From assembly GCA_964449165.1 (NCBI GenBank), contig CAYVAT010000012.1:5667-69666 (forward strand): DNA of 64,000 nt. The letters run 5' to 3'. Of this stretch, positions 42,190 to 51,819 are shown in pieces; position 1 is the stretch's first letter; each line of letters starts with the position of its first letter. Position numbers and translations under genes: made by a program. The stretch comes from CAYSCW01 sp964449165. Lineage in GTDB: Bacteria; Acidobacteriota; Aminicenantia; Aminicenantales; Aminicenantaceae. The notes under the pieces are model-generated. The model did no database searches. It worked only from the letters and a program-made list of their open reading frames with translations, and had not been told where the DNA came from.

Positions 42190-45100
42190 TCATCTGCCTT
42201 GCTCTTTCTTCAGTCTCCTCTGGAGGACCCAGGTATAAAACACTGGAACCAGGATGAGGTTCAAGATAGTGGCTGTGATCATCCCTCCCACCGTGGGAGT
42301 GGCAATAGGTTTCATGATCTCAGAACCGGCGCCAGTGCTTACCATGATAGGGATAAGAGCCAGGATGGTCGTGGCCGTGGTCATGATAATCGGCCGAACC
42401 CTGAGAAGAGCGGCATTGACAGCATTCTCCACCACGTCTTTGCCTCTCCGCGAATACTCAACCAAAAAATCCATCATCACCACTCCGGCTTCAACCGCCA
42501 CTCCAAAGAGAGCGATATAGCCCACCCAGACTGCGGTGCTGAACTTGAAACCAAGGATGAACTGAAGCCAGATGCCGCCGACAAAGGCAAAGGGAAGAGT
42601 GAGAATAAGGATCAGCGCAGCTGAGAACTTCTTGAATTTGATGTAGAGAAGAAGGAAGATGAGAAAGATACAGATGGGGACAACCGTCATCAAGCGCTTG
42701 CGGGCTTGCATCTCATACTCATACTGGCCGCTCCACGAAATGTAGTATCCCGAGGGGAGATCCAGCTTCTCGCTGACGATCTTCTGAGCCTTATTGACAA
42801 AATCCACCACACCCACCTCATCGGTGTTGACATCGACAAAAACTCGTACATAGGGCAGAGTATTCTCCCCTGCTATCTTTGCTGGCCCCTCCACTTTTCT
42901 GACCACGGCAAGCTGGCTGAGAGGAATCTGTGCTCCAGATGGAGTGGGGACAAAGATTCTCTCCAGTGCCGCAAGACTATCCCGGAGCTCGCGCATGTAG
43001 CGGATACGCACCGGGTAACGCTCTCTTCCCTCGACAGTGGTGGTGATGTTCATTCCGCCAACAGCTGTCATGATCAGGTGCTGCACATCCGCGACCTTGA
43101 CTCCATAACGCGCTGCTTCCTTTCGGTCTATCTCGATCTCGATATAAGGCTTGTTCCCGATTCTTTCGGCATAAGGGTTTCTTGCCCCTGGAATTGTTTT
43201 TAAGATGTTCTCGATCTGGATACCGATCTGTTCGATTGTCTTTAAATCGTCTCCGAAAACCTTTACTCCGATAGGAGTCTGGATTCCTGTAGCCAGCATA
43301 TCGATCCGGTTGCGGATAGGCTGGGTCCAGATATTGCTCACTCCGGGAATCTTCAAAGCGTTATCCATCTCGGTTATCAATTCCTGCCGGCTCATTCCTT
43401 TGCGCCAGAATTTCTCAGGTTTCAACCTGATGATGGTTTCGATCATCCCTACGGGGGCAGGATCTGTCGGCGTTTCAGCCCGACCCAATTTTCCAACGAC
43501 CTCTTCGACTTCAGGAAAAGATTTGAGAATCCGATCCTGCTTTTCCATCACATCCATCACCTGGGTGAGAGAAGCCCCAGGAAGGAGTACGGGCATGAAA
43601 AGCAGATCTCCCTCGTTCAGAGGTGGCATAAACTCGCTCTTGATCTTGGAAAAAGGAAAATAGCTCACCCCGAGAAGCAACAAAGCGATAAGAAGCACGA
43701 TGATCTTGTGCTTCAGGGAAAAGCGGAGTACTGGCTGATAAAGACGTAAGAGTGTTCTGGTCAGGATATTCCTCTGCGGAGGCTTCATTCTTCCCCTCAA
43801 CAGGAGAGCAGAAATCACCGGAACAAGGGTGATGGCTATGACGGCAGAGCCGAACATGGCAAAGCTCTTGGTAAAGGCCAAAGGAGCAAAAAGCTTTCCC
43901 GACTGCCCCCTCAGAGAAAAAACCGGGATGAAGGCAACCACGATGATCAGGATGGCAAAAAAGATAGCCGGACCGACTTCGGTGGCGGCTGTAATCAGGG
44001 TCCCCAGCCTCCTCTCTCTGGATGAAGCCAGATGGCGGGATATGTTCTCGGTCATGACGATCCCTGCATCCACCATGACTCCGATGGAGATGGCGATCCC
44101 TCCCAGGGACATGATGTTGGAGGGAATCTTGAGGTAGTACATGATGAGGAACGAAATCAGGACTCCTACAGGAAGAACCAGAGAAACGATCACGCTGCTG
44201 CGGAAATGACCGAGAAAGAGGAGGATGATGGCGATGGCCACGATAATTTCTTCTATCAACGTCTCTTTGAGGTTATCCGTTGCCCGCTTGATGAGCTGGC
44301 TGCGGTCGTAAAAAGACAAAATCTGAACACCAGGAGGAAGACCTGGAGTGATCTCCTCGATCTTCTCCTTCACTCCCTCTACGACTCTCAACGGATTCTC
44401 CCCGTATCTCATCAACACCACACCCCCGGTAACTTCTGCCCCTTCCTTGTCCAAGGCACCTCGTCTGAAATCCGGGCCTACAGTCACCTTCCCTACATTC
44501 TTGACATAGACCGGCACTCCCTGGTGGGACCCGATCACGATGTTTTCAATGTCTTCGATAGAAGTGATAAAGCCCAATCCTCGAACGATAAACTCAGCGC
44601 CGCTCTCTTCAATGACCTTGGCCCCAACATCGATGTTGCTTCTGCTGACAGAGTTAAACATGTTGTGAAGGCTAACTTCATATGCCAGGAGTTTTTTGGG
44701 GTCGACATCGATCTGGTACTGCTTGACAAAACCGCCAACGCTGGCCACTTCCGAGACACCACCCACAGCATTCAACTGGTAGCGGATATACCAGTCCTGG
44801 AGCGAACGCAGCTCGGCCAGGTTGTAATCGGAACGCAGAAGGTCTCTTCCATCTTGAGGACACTTGCCGGGTTCAGCATATCTTTCCTTGGGGTGGTCAG
44901 GACAGAAATAGCCGTTCTCTACCGTATACCAGAATATTTGGCCGAGAGCCGTTGCATCCGGGCCCAGCCTGGGGATGACGCCATCGGGAAGATCCTTCTG
45001 GGCCAGGTTCAGCCGTTCCAGGATTCTCGTCCTTGCCCAGTAGAAGTCGATTCCCTCCTTGAAGATCACGTTGACCATCCCGAAAGAAAACATGGAATTG

Positions 45101-45351
45101 GAACGGATCACCTTCATCCCCGGAATCCCCATCAAGTTGATGGTCAAGGGATAAATGACCTGATCCTCTATATCCTTCGGGCTCCTCCCCGGCCAATCGA
45201 CAAACACAATCTGCTGGTTCTCTCCGATATCGGGAATGGCATCGATGGGCGTTCTCTCCAGCGTCCAGTATCCCCAGCCGATGATAAGCACAAAAAGGGC
45301 AAGAACCAAAAATCTGTTGCGCAACGAATATTCGATCACTCTGTTGATCAT
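42190..45351 (-). CDS. cusA: CusA-type heavy-metal RND efflux pump
   Basis: The 1053-residue protein has the RND layout: a first helix (about 12-32), a large periplasmic domain, helices from about 340 to 540, a second periplasmic domain and helices from about 870 to 1045. HME signatures include ERTPIDAIPDIGENQQIVF and VMVDAGIVMTENISRHL; this Asp-containing helix-4 region is the proton relay of metal pumps. It should drive Cu(I)/Ag(I) out through CusB and CusC. An insertion near residues 148-172 (FCPDHPKERYAEPGKCPQ...) is a heavy-metal-binding domain whose last Cys is missing (CPQDGRD). Third gene of cusCBA. Confidence 0.94.
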   Translation of the reverse strand: MINRVIEYSLRNRFLVLALFVLIIGWGYWTLERTPIDAIPDIGENQQIVFVDWPGRSPKDIEDQVIYPLTINLMGIPGMKVIRSNSMFSFGMVNVIFKEGIDFYWARTRILERLNLAQKDLPDGVIPRLGPDATALGQIFWYTVENGYFCPDHPKERYAEPGKCPQDGRDLLRSDYNLAELRSLQDWYIRYQLNAVGGVSEVASVGGFVKQYQIDVDPKKLLAYEVSLHNMFNSVSRSNIDVGAKVIEESGAEFIVRGLGFITSIEDIENIVIGSHQGVPVYVKNVGKVTVGPDFRRGALDKEGAEVTGGVVLMRYGENPLRVVEGVKEKIEEITPGLPPGVQILSFYDRSQLIKRATDNLKETLIEEIIVAIAIILLFLGHFRSSVIVSLVLPVGVLISFLIMYYLKIPSNIMSLGGIAISIGVMVDAGIVMTENISRHLASSRERRLGTLITAATEVGPAIFFAILIIVVAFIPVFSLRGQSGKLFAPLAFTKSFAMFGSAVIAITLVPVISALLLRGRMKPPQRNILTRTLLRLYQPVLRFSLKHKIIVLLIALLLLGVSYFPFSKIKSEFMPPLNEGDLLFMPVLLPGASLTQVMDVMEKQDRILKSFPEVEEVVGKLGRAETPTDPAPVGMIETIIRLKPEKFWRKGMSRQELITEMDNALKIPGVSNIWTQPIRNRIDMLATGIQTPIGVKVFGDDLKTIEQIGIQIENILKTIPGARNPYAERIGNKPYIEIEIDRKEAARYGVKVADVQHLIMTAVGGMNITTTVEGRERYPVRIRYMRELRDSLAALERIFVPTPSGAQIPLSQLAVVRKVEGPAKIAGENTLPYVRVFVDVNTDEVGVVDFVNKAQKIVSEKLDLPSGYYISWSGQYEYEMQARKRLMTVVPICIFLIFLLLYIKFKKFSAALILILTLPFAFVGGIWLQFILGFKFSTAVWVGYIALFGVAVEAGVVMMDFLVEYSRRGKDVVENAVNAALLRVRPIIMTTATTILALIPIMVSTGAGSEIMKPIATPTVGGMITATILNLILVPVFYTWVLQRRLKKEQGR

Positions 45352-45404
45352 ATCTCTCTCCTGTTATCTGAACGTGTATCCATCGTAAAACAGGATATCT
45401 CCTA

Positions 45405-46934
45405 TCAATGGATATGCTTTGAGGGAGGTGTATTCTTTTTCTCCTTTTCTAAGGCTCCACCGTAGATTGCTTCTGCCTGACCCGTGATCTGACTCTGGGA
45501 ATCAATCAAAAAATTAGCGTGGGTCACAACTCTCATTCCTTCCGAAAGTCCTGACTTAACAGCATAAAATCTCTGTTTCTCTCCGTTGATATAAGTTTCG
45601 GCCTCTGGTCCGACTTCCACTTCTATTGCCTGGTAAGTCCCTTCTTCCCTCTCTACATAGACGAGCTTGCGAGTACCTGTGTCCAGGACAGCATCCTTGG
45701 GAACGGAAAGAATCGATCCTGAGGGAGCTGACTTCTTCTCGAGATGCATCCCGCAGATGGGGCAATCTCCGGGATTTTCAGAGATAACCTCCGGGTGCAT
45801 GGGACAGGTGTAAAAAGCTTTCTCCGGACCTGGAATCCCCTCATGGATAGTAGAGCTGATAGCGACGTTGACATACATTCCAGACTTAAGCCTTCGGCGG
45901 GGATTGGGGACATTGATCCTGATTTTGACTGACCGTGTCTTCGGGTTGAGAAAAGGATCGATGAACGAGACAGTCCCCTCAAACCTCTCGCCAGGGTATG
46001 CGGAGGTAGTGATCTCCACTTTTTGGCCGGCCTTGATCCAAGCCATCTCATACTCGTAGATATCGGCCCGAACCCAGAGGTTGGAAAGGCCGGCAATCTG
46101 ATACAGGTTCTCGCCTTCCTTCACGTATTTCCCTTCAAAGGCGTTCTTGTGGATGACCGTCCCTCCGATGGGAGCATAGATAGTCATATGGGTGTTTGCT
46201 TTCTTCCTCTGCCTGAGTTCATCGACCTGCTCTTGGCTGATTCCCCACAGGAGAAGCCTCCGCTTGGATGCCTCAACCAGAGACTCTGCACCTTTTATGG
46301 TCTCTTCATTCCCGCTTGCTCTGACTCGATCCAATGTTTCCAGGGCAAGGAGGTACTCTTCCTGGGTAGTCAAGAGCTGGGGACTGTAGATTGAAACCAG
46401 AGGATCGCCCTTCTTCACCTCGACTCCGGTGAAATCGACAAAAAGCCTGTCAATGCGTCCTGGGATCCAGGCTGCCACATAGGCCACCTTTCGCTCATCA
46501 TAATCCATCTCCCCCACCGTCGAGATCTCTTTAAACAAGGGAAGGTATTGAATTTCTTCTGTCCTGACACTGGCCAGAGCTCGGGCTCTGGGACTCAACT
46601 TGACCAGAGCCTCTAGGGTGCCATGCTCCTCATGTTCACCTTCCTCCATGACCATGGCCTGTTCTTCCTCTTTATACACGGGCACAAGATCCATGTTGCA
46701 GATTGGGCATTTAGTGTTTCCCTTCTCATAATCCTCAGGAGTTACCCTCACCGAAGGGTGCATACCGCAGGTGTAGTAGAGAATTTCTCTCTGCGGAGCC
46801 TCTTTTTGGGAAGCTAGGAGAGTCTGGTTGGCCTCTTCTTTACTTTTTTTAAGAGGCATCAAGAGTAAAAGAACGATCACTATAACAGCCAGTAAAGGAA
46901 TGGCGATAAATAATAATCGAGTGTATTTTCTCAT
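45405..46934 (-). CDS. cusB: CusB-type periplasmic adaptor with two metal-binding inserts
   Basis: The 509-residue membrane-fusion protein has an N-terminal anchor (about 9-26). A heavy-metal domain (YYTCGMHPSV...CPICNMDLV) lies near 54-85. Barrel-sandwich and alpha-hairpin parts cover about 110-370 (APIGGTVIHKNAF near 254). A second heavy-metal domain, YTCPMHPEV...CPICGMHLEK, sits near 380-406, before the C-terminal membrane-proximal domain. It joins CusA to CusC and may hand on copper. The two added domains make it longer than E. coli CusB. Start ATGA overlaps the cusC stop by 4 bp; RBS GGAGGTTTGAAAG. Confidence 0.92.
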   Translation of the reverse strand: MRKYTRLLFIAIPLLAVIVIVLLLLMPLKKSKEEANQTLLASQKEAPQREILYYTCGMHPSVRVTPEDYEKGNTKCPICNMDLVPVYKEEEQAMVMEEGEHEEHGTLEALVKLSPRARALASVRTEEIQYLPLFKEISTVGEMDYDERKVAYVAAWIPGRIDRLFVDFTGVEVKKGDPLVSIYSPQLLTTQEEYLLALETLDRVRASGNEETIKGAESLVEASKRRLLLWGISQEQVDELRQRKKANTHMTIYAPIGGTVIHKNAFEGKYVKEGENLYQIAGLSNLWVRADIYEYEMAWIKAGQKVEITTSAYPGERFEGTVSFIDPFLNPKTRSVKIRINVPNPRRRLKSGMYVNVAISSTIHEGIPGPEKAFYTCPMHPEVISENPGDCPICGMHLEKKSAPSGSILSVPKDAVLDTGTRKLVYVEREEGTYQAIEVEVGPEAETYINGEKQRFYAVKSGLSEGMRVVTHANFLIDSQSQITGQAEAIYGGALEKEKKNTPPSKHIH

Positions 46935-48217
46935 CTTTCAAACCTCCTTGTCTTAAGCTCTTTTCCCACTGCTCTTTCCAGCCGGGCCAGACTCTTCCCA
47001 TAGTCAGAGATGGCCTTGTGATAGCCTGTCTTCACCATCAGGACCATCCTCTCGCTGTCGAGAAGGTTGAGAAAATCCACCTTTCCCGCCAGATAGCTCA
47101 CTTCCGAAGCCTTGAAAGCCTGCTCTGCCTGAGGAAGAAGAGAGTATTTATAAAGACTGATCTGGTCCTCGGCTGTCTTGGACTCAAAATGGAATGAACT
47201 GACTCGTGAAAGGGTCTCATTCTTTACCTCGGCATATCTCTCTTGGCTTGCCTTGAGCTGCAACGCCGCCTCTGCTTCTGCGGCATGAAGCTTTCCTCGC
47301 CAGATGGGAATGTTGATACCGATCGACCCCATCCAGGAATCCCGGCCATCCTCAATCTGGCCTGTTGTCCCTCCTCCGATATCGACATAATCGAACATGA
47401 TCTTGAAATCGGGATAATAGTTTTTTTTGGCCAATCTCAGGCTTTCTTCATTCATTTCTATAATCCGGCGTGCCTTCCTCATCTCAGGCCTCTCTTCCTC
47501 AGCCAGCTGGTAAAGCGTCTCAACATCTTCTCCAAAGGGATAGATCTCTGGCTTCTTTGCCATACCCACCGGAGAGTCAGGGGAACGGTCTAACAGGGCA
47601 TTCAACTCTGAAGCTGCGGCCTTTCGTGCCTGGTCGAGGCTCAGGATCTTGTCTTCCACTTTCGACATTTCCAGCTGAGCCTTGAGGACATCCTGTTGAT
47701 TGGCCTGGCCTGTTTCGTACTTTTTCTGGGCAATCCGTGCCAGCCTCTTGAGGACTTCCTTCTCTTCCTGACTAATCTGAATCACATTGTCCAGCCAATA
47801 AAGCGTGTAGTAAGAGGCTTTCACCTCGAGGATGACCTCTGCTCTCGCTCTGTTGTATTGTTCTTCAAGGACAGAGGCCCCGCGTTCTGCAATCCTTCCT
47901 TTGAGAGAGAGTTTCCCGAAAAAAGGAATCGACTGCGACAGGGAAATCTTATTCCTCTGCGGTCCCAGCCTGGTTTCGATACTGCTTACGAAACGGGAGT
48001 AGCTCACCATGGGATCAGGGAGTGACTTGGCCTGAGGCACTCTCTCCAGCGCAGCCTGCCATTCCTGATGGGCCGCTCTCGCCAGGGGATTCTTCTCCAG
48101 TGCCTCCTTGACGATTTCGGTAAGCTTCACTTCGGCCCTCATCGTCTCTGTCGATGCTGAAAGATATGGACTTAAGATCAATGCTACAAATAAGATAATC
48201 GAAAATAGCTTGTTCAT
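46931..48217 (-). CDS. cusC: CusC/TolC-type outer-membrane efflux channel
   Basis: The 428-residue protein has a signal peptide (about 4-22) and two OEP repeats of long helices, with motifs such as RVPQAKSLPDPMVSYS near 60 and YPDFKIMFDYVDIGGG near 265. It should trimerise as the exit duct of the Cus pump. I choose the ATG at 48217 (AAGGAAGGAAGAA) over the earlier in-frame ATG at 48247, which would put a charged decapeptide before the signal. It starts the cusCBA operon, and a CTATA operator lies 75 bases upstream. Confidence 0.9.
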   Translation of the reverse strand: MNKLFSIILFVALILSPYLSASTETMRAEVKLTEIVKEALEKNPLARAAHQEWQAALERVPQAKSLPDPMVSYSRFVSSIETRLGPQRNKISLSQSIPFFGKLSLKGRIAERGASVLEEQYNRARAEVILEVKASYYTLYWLDNVIQISQEEKEVLKRLARIAQKKYETGQANQQDVLKAQLEMSKVEDKILSLDQARKAAASELNALLDRSPDSPVGMAKKPEIYPFGEDVETLYQLAEEERPEMRKARRIIEMNEESLRLAKKNYYPDFKIMFDYVDIGGGTTGQIEDGRDSWMGSIGINIPIWRGKLHAAEAEAALQLKASQERYAEVKNETLSRVSSFHFESKTAEDQISLYKYSLLPQAEQAFKASEVSYLAGKVDFLNLLDSERMVLMVKTGYHKAISDYGKSLARLERAVGKELKTRRFER

Positions 48218-48291
48218 TTCTTCCTTCCTTTTAAACACTTTACGCATTCTGTCTTTTCCTCTCTCCTGATATCATCATTTCTCTATTATGT

Positions 48292-48306
48292 CTATAATGC
48301 CTATAG
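48292..48306 (-). promoter_or_regulatory. CTATA operator upstream of cusCBA
   Basis: CTATAATGCCTATAG is an exact CTATA-N5-TATAG palindrome. The matching promoter is weak: CATAAT follows on the minus strand but no consensus -35 box is present. It separates cusCBA from the csoR-copA-cupredoxin genes, which have a different operator. Confidence 0.6.
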
Positions 48307-48412
48307 ATATAGTAATATTTTTATTTAAAAAAATTTCGCCTCAGGGATTAAGGTCTTCCCATATCTGCATCCTCCGCTAACATTCTTCTCTTAGAGAATC
48401 TGTCTACTTCTC

Positions 48413-48787
48413 TCAGCGGACAATCAATTTTCCCCTGAGCATGCCCATCCCGCAGGTAAAAACGTATTCTCCTTCTTTTTCAGGGATAAACTCTATAGGA
48501 GTGGTTTTGTAGGCAGGGAGGGGCTTTCTGATGTTAAAGTCTCCGAAGACGATGGTATCAGAACAATCGGCTGTCTCATCCCGGTAAAAATTCAAGCGCA
48601 CCGGAATTCCTTTTTTGACCACTATCACATCGGGATCATAACCGCCCTTAACCCGGATCATGACCTCCTGGAGGCGGCTCTCTCTCAAAGCAGCTTGTGC
48701 GGTCTTTTTTCTTGAGAACAAAAAATACCAGTTGACGAAAACGATAAGGACTATCCCCAAAGCCGTAATGACAATCTTTACCAGCAT
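48413..48787 (-). CDS. Membrane-anchored cupredoxin-like protein
   Basis: The 124-residue protein has one N-terminal helix (about 5-25) and a cupredoxin fold. GYDPDVIVVKKGIPVRLNF near 49-67 is the family's early strand pair, and FTCGMGMLRGKLIV at the C-terminus, with DCSD near 75, would supply copper ligands (Cys/Met). It lies 13 bp after copA and is probably translated from the same message. It may hold Cu delivered to or from CopA. RBS AGAAGGAGAAAAGTC. Confidence 0.85.
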   Translation of the reverse strand: MLVKIVITALGIVLIVFVNWYFLFSRKKTAQAALRESRLQEVMIRVKGGYDPDVIVVKKGIPVRLNFYRDETADCSDTIVFGDFNIRKPLPAYKTTPIEFIPEKEGEYVFTCGMGMLRGKLIVR

Positions 48788-48800
48788 GACTTTTCTCCTT

Positions 48801-51360
48801 CTAAGGACTCAATCTGGCCCGTCTCAACCTGAGAGAGTTGGAAACCACAGAGACCGAGCTGAAAGCCATGGCAGCTGAAGCAAATATCGGGTTCAACAGG
48901 ATTCCGAAAAAGGGATAGAGCAAGCCGGCAGCTATGGGTATTCCAATGCTGTTGTAAAAAAAGGCCCAGAAGAGATTCTGTTTTATAATCTTGATGGTTT
49001 TTTTGCTCAGCTCGATGGCCGAGACAACGCCTTGCAGATCATCCTTGATCAGGGTGATATCAGAAGCCTCCACAGCCACATCCGTTCCAGAGCCGATGGC
49101 AATCCCTATATCGGCCTGAGCGAGTGCCGGAGCATCGTTTATGCCATCACCCACCATGGCCACTTTCTTCCCCTCAGACTGAAGCTTTTTGATCTCGTGT
49201 ACCTTGTCTTCTGGCATGACTTCGGAAAGCACCCTCTCGATTCCGGCCTTCCTGGCAATGGCTTCTGCTGTTTTTCTGTTATCCCCGGTCAGCATGACCA
49301 CTTCAAGCCCCAGTTTTCTCAATTTTTCCACAGCCTGGAGAGAGTTCTCCTTCAAGGTGTCAGCCACGGCGATCAAGCCAGCGGCCTGGCCATCAAAGGA
49401 GATATAGACCGGAGTCTTTCCTTCTGCGGCCATTTGATCCGCCTTCTCTTCCAGACCTCCGACGTTTATCCCCCGGTCTTCCATCAGCTTCTTGTTTCCA
49501 ACAAGAATTTCTTTCCCATCAACCCGGGCCTCGATGCCATGACCCTCTACAGCCGTGAAATCTCCAGGATCTATAAGCTCAATCTTCTTTGACTTTGCAC
49601 TCCGTATAATCGCCTCCCCCAGAGGATGTTCTGAGGTCTTCTCGGCACTGGCTGCATACTTGAGGATCTCCTGTTCGGAAAGTGAATTCAAAGAAACGAT
49701 ATTGGTTACCTCCGGCATCCCCTTTGTCAGAGTCCCTGTCTTGTCAAACACGACAGTATTTACCTTATGGGCTGTCTCCAGGCTCTCTCCTCCCTTGATC
49801 AAGATGCCATTTTCTGCCCCTTTTCCAGTTCCCACCATCACAGCAGTTGGAGTAGCCAACCCGAGTGCACAGGGACAGGCGATGATCATCACGGCTACGA
49901 AATTCAGCAAGGCAAAGGTCAAAGCAGGTTTAGGGCCAAAGTTAAACCAGATGATGAAAGCAGCAACAGCAATCGAGATCACAATAGGGACGAAGTATCC
50001 GGCGATTATATCAGCCAGACGCTGGATGGGTGCCTTAGATCCCTGGGCATCCTGGACCAGCTTGATGATCTGGGCAAGGGCTGTATCTTTTCCTACTTTT
50101 GTGGCCTTGAATTGAAAACTTCCCGTCTTGTTGATGGTTGCTCCGATCACCTCATGACCGGCTTCCTTCTTCACCGGCATGCTCTCACCCGTTATCATAG
50201 ACTCATCCACAGCAGATTTTCCTCTGGTGACGACTCCGTCAACAGGGATCTTTTCTCCTGGTCTGACTACGATCTCCTCACCGACCAGTACTTCTTCCAC
50301 GGGAATATCCTGTTCCTGTCCATCTCTTATCACCCGGGCTGTCTTGGGCTGAAGGCCGATCAGCTTCTTGATGGCTTCTGAAGTCTGTCCTTTGGCTCTT
50401 GCTTCCAGGAGTCTGCCGAAGAGAATCAAAACGATGATGATAGAGGATGTATCAAAATAGACTTTAGGCTCGATACCCGCTTTGGCAAAGAGAGAAGGGA
50501 AAACGGTTGCTGCTACGCTGTAGAGATAGGCGGCAGATGTTCCCACAGCAATCAGGGTGTTCATGTCTGCATTACGGTGCTTGAAAGCGCCCCATGACCC
50601 CTTGTAAAACTGCCATCCGATCCAAAACTGGACAGGGGTGGCCAGGGCCCAGAGGACAAAGAAATTGCTCAGGAAATCCGGAATCCAGGGAAACCAATGG
50701 GTGGAACTTCCCAAGAATATGATAACAGCCAGGGCTAATCCTGTGAGGAATTTTCTCTTCAGCTTCTTGTATTCCTTCTCACGGACAATCCTTTCCATAT
50801 CTTCCAGCTCTTCTTCTGGAGGCACTTCGAGAACTTTGTATCCTGTCTGCTCTATAGTTTTTTTAATCTCATTAAGGCTGATCTCTGAAGGGATGTATTC
50901 GATTTTTGCTTTTTCAGTGGCCAAATTGACTGTCGCCTTGGTCACTCCTCTCATCTGAAGAAGGGCTTTTTCGATATTCTGCACACAGGAGGCACATTCC
51001 ATACCTTGTATGGGAATTTCAATCGAGGCTACACCCACCTCATAACCGCTCTTGCGGACTGACCTGATAAAATCTTCGGGTTTGGCTAGTTGAGGCTGGT
51101 AGAGAACAGTCGCCTTGGAATTGGCAAAATTAACAGAGGCCTTATTCACTCCCTCCAGTGCTGCCAAGCTGCGCTGGATGGTGGAGGCGCAACTGGCACA
51201 GCTCATCCCAACAATAGGAAGATCAATTCTATCCTGTTTGGCTTCTTTTTTCTCTGCAGATGGCTCTGTCTTTTCCTCAGGATGAAGCTCTCCTTCGTCG
51301 TCTTCTTCTTCCTCCCCTTCATCGGATTTTATGAAAGCCTCCGGAGCCTCATCGAATTTC
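48801..51360 (-). CDS. copA: CopA-type Cu(I)-exporting P1B ATPase (N-terminus lost in assembly gap)
   Basis: At least 853 codons are open, entering the run of Ns at 51361. Two heavy-metal domains with GMSCASC (Met at 51206) and GMECASC are followed by helices, the TGES actuator motif (MITGESMPV), the CPC metal site (IACPCALGLATPTA), the phosphorylation motif DKTGTLT, SEHPLGEA and GDGINDAPALAQAD. It exports Cu(I) from the cytosol. Upstream of the first domain the frame continues through an acidic linker (EEEEDDEGELHPEEKTEPS), so the true start lies in or beyond the gap. Probably co-transcribed with csoR and the cupredoxin gene. Confidence 0.93.
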
Positions 51361-51460
51361 NNNNNNNNNNNNNNNNNNNNNNNNNNNNNNNNNNNNNNNN
51401 NNNNNNNNNNNNNNNNNNNNNNNNNNNNNNNNNNNNNNNNNNNNNNNNNNNNNNNNNNNN
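51361..51460. other. Assembly gap (100 Ns)
   Basis: A block of exactly 100 Ns joins two contigs, so the true distance is unknown. The start of copA and the last codons of csoR, and anything between them, are hidden. Confidence 0.99.
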
Positions 51461-51738
51461 TTCCTGAATTTTCTCAATACCTCGATAACTTCATCGATTT
51501 TCTTTGTCTTTTCTTCTTTATTCCCTTTAGTAAAAGATTCTCGAACACATCCTCTGAGGTGCCTTTTTAATATATTCTCTTCCACACTTTTCAGAGCTCC
51601 GACGATTGATGAGATCTGGGTCAATATATCGATACAGTATCTCTTCTCCTCGATCATCTTCTGAATGCCCCGGATCTGCCCTTCAATCCTTCTCAATCGA
51701 ACAAGCTCCTCATCATGAGTGGTCACTTGTTGATTCAT
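51461..51738 (-). CDS. csoR: CsoR-family copper-sensing repressor (3' end in assembly gap)
   Basis: At least 92 codons are visible. The product is a four-helix CsoR/RcnR-type protein: LVRLRRIEGQIRGIQKMIEE near 12-31, then the ligand triad Cys in KRYCIDILTQI, and His and Cys in LKRHLRGCV. This Cys-His-Cys set is the Cu(I) site of CsoR. It represses its promoter until copper binds. The typical family length suggests only a few residues are lost. The operator with CATAC-N9-GTATG lies between its -35 and -10 boxes. RBS AGGAGGTTTCG. Confidence 0.92.
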
Positions 51739-51773
51739 CGAAACCTCCTCTTTAATGGATGAAGATATTCATT

Positions 51774-51803
51774 AATATAGCATACCCCCCTAGAGTATGT
51801 CAA
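51774..51803 (-). promoter_or_regulatory. csoR-copA promoter with CsoR operator
   Basis: On the minus strand TTGACA (51798-51803), an 18-base spacer and TATATT (51774-51779) form the promoter. The spacer holds the G-tract palindrome CATACTCTAGGGGGGTATG (51781-51799), of the type bound by CsoR. Copper binding to CsoR would free it. Confidence 0.8.
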
Positions 51804-51819
51804 GTTAATATTTTAGTCC

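Noticed and set aside
44032..45465. A 477-codon plus-strand open frame
   Set aside because: It lies wholly opposite cusA and part of cusB, whose products are convincing full-length family members. The translation has no domain and reflects codon structure of the true strand.
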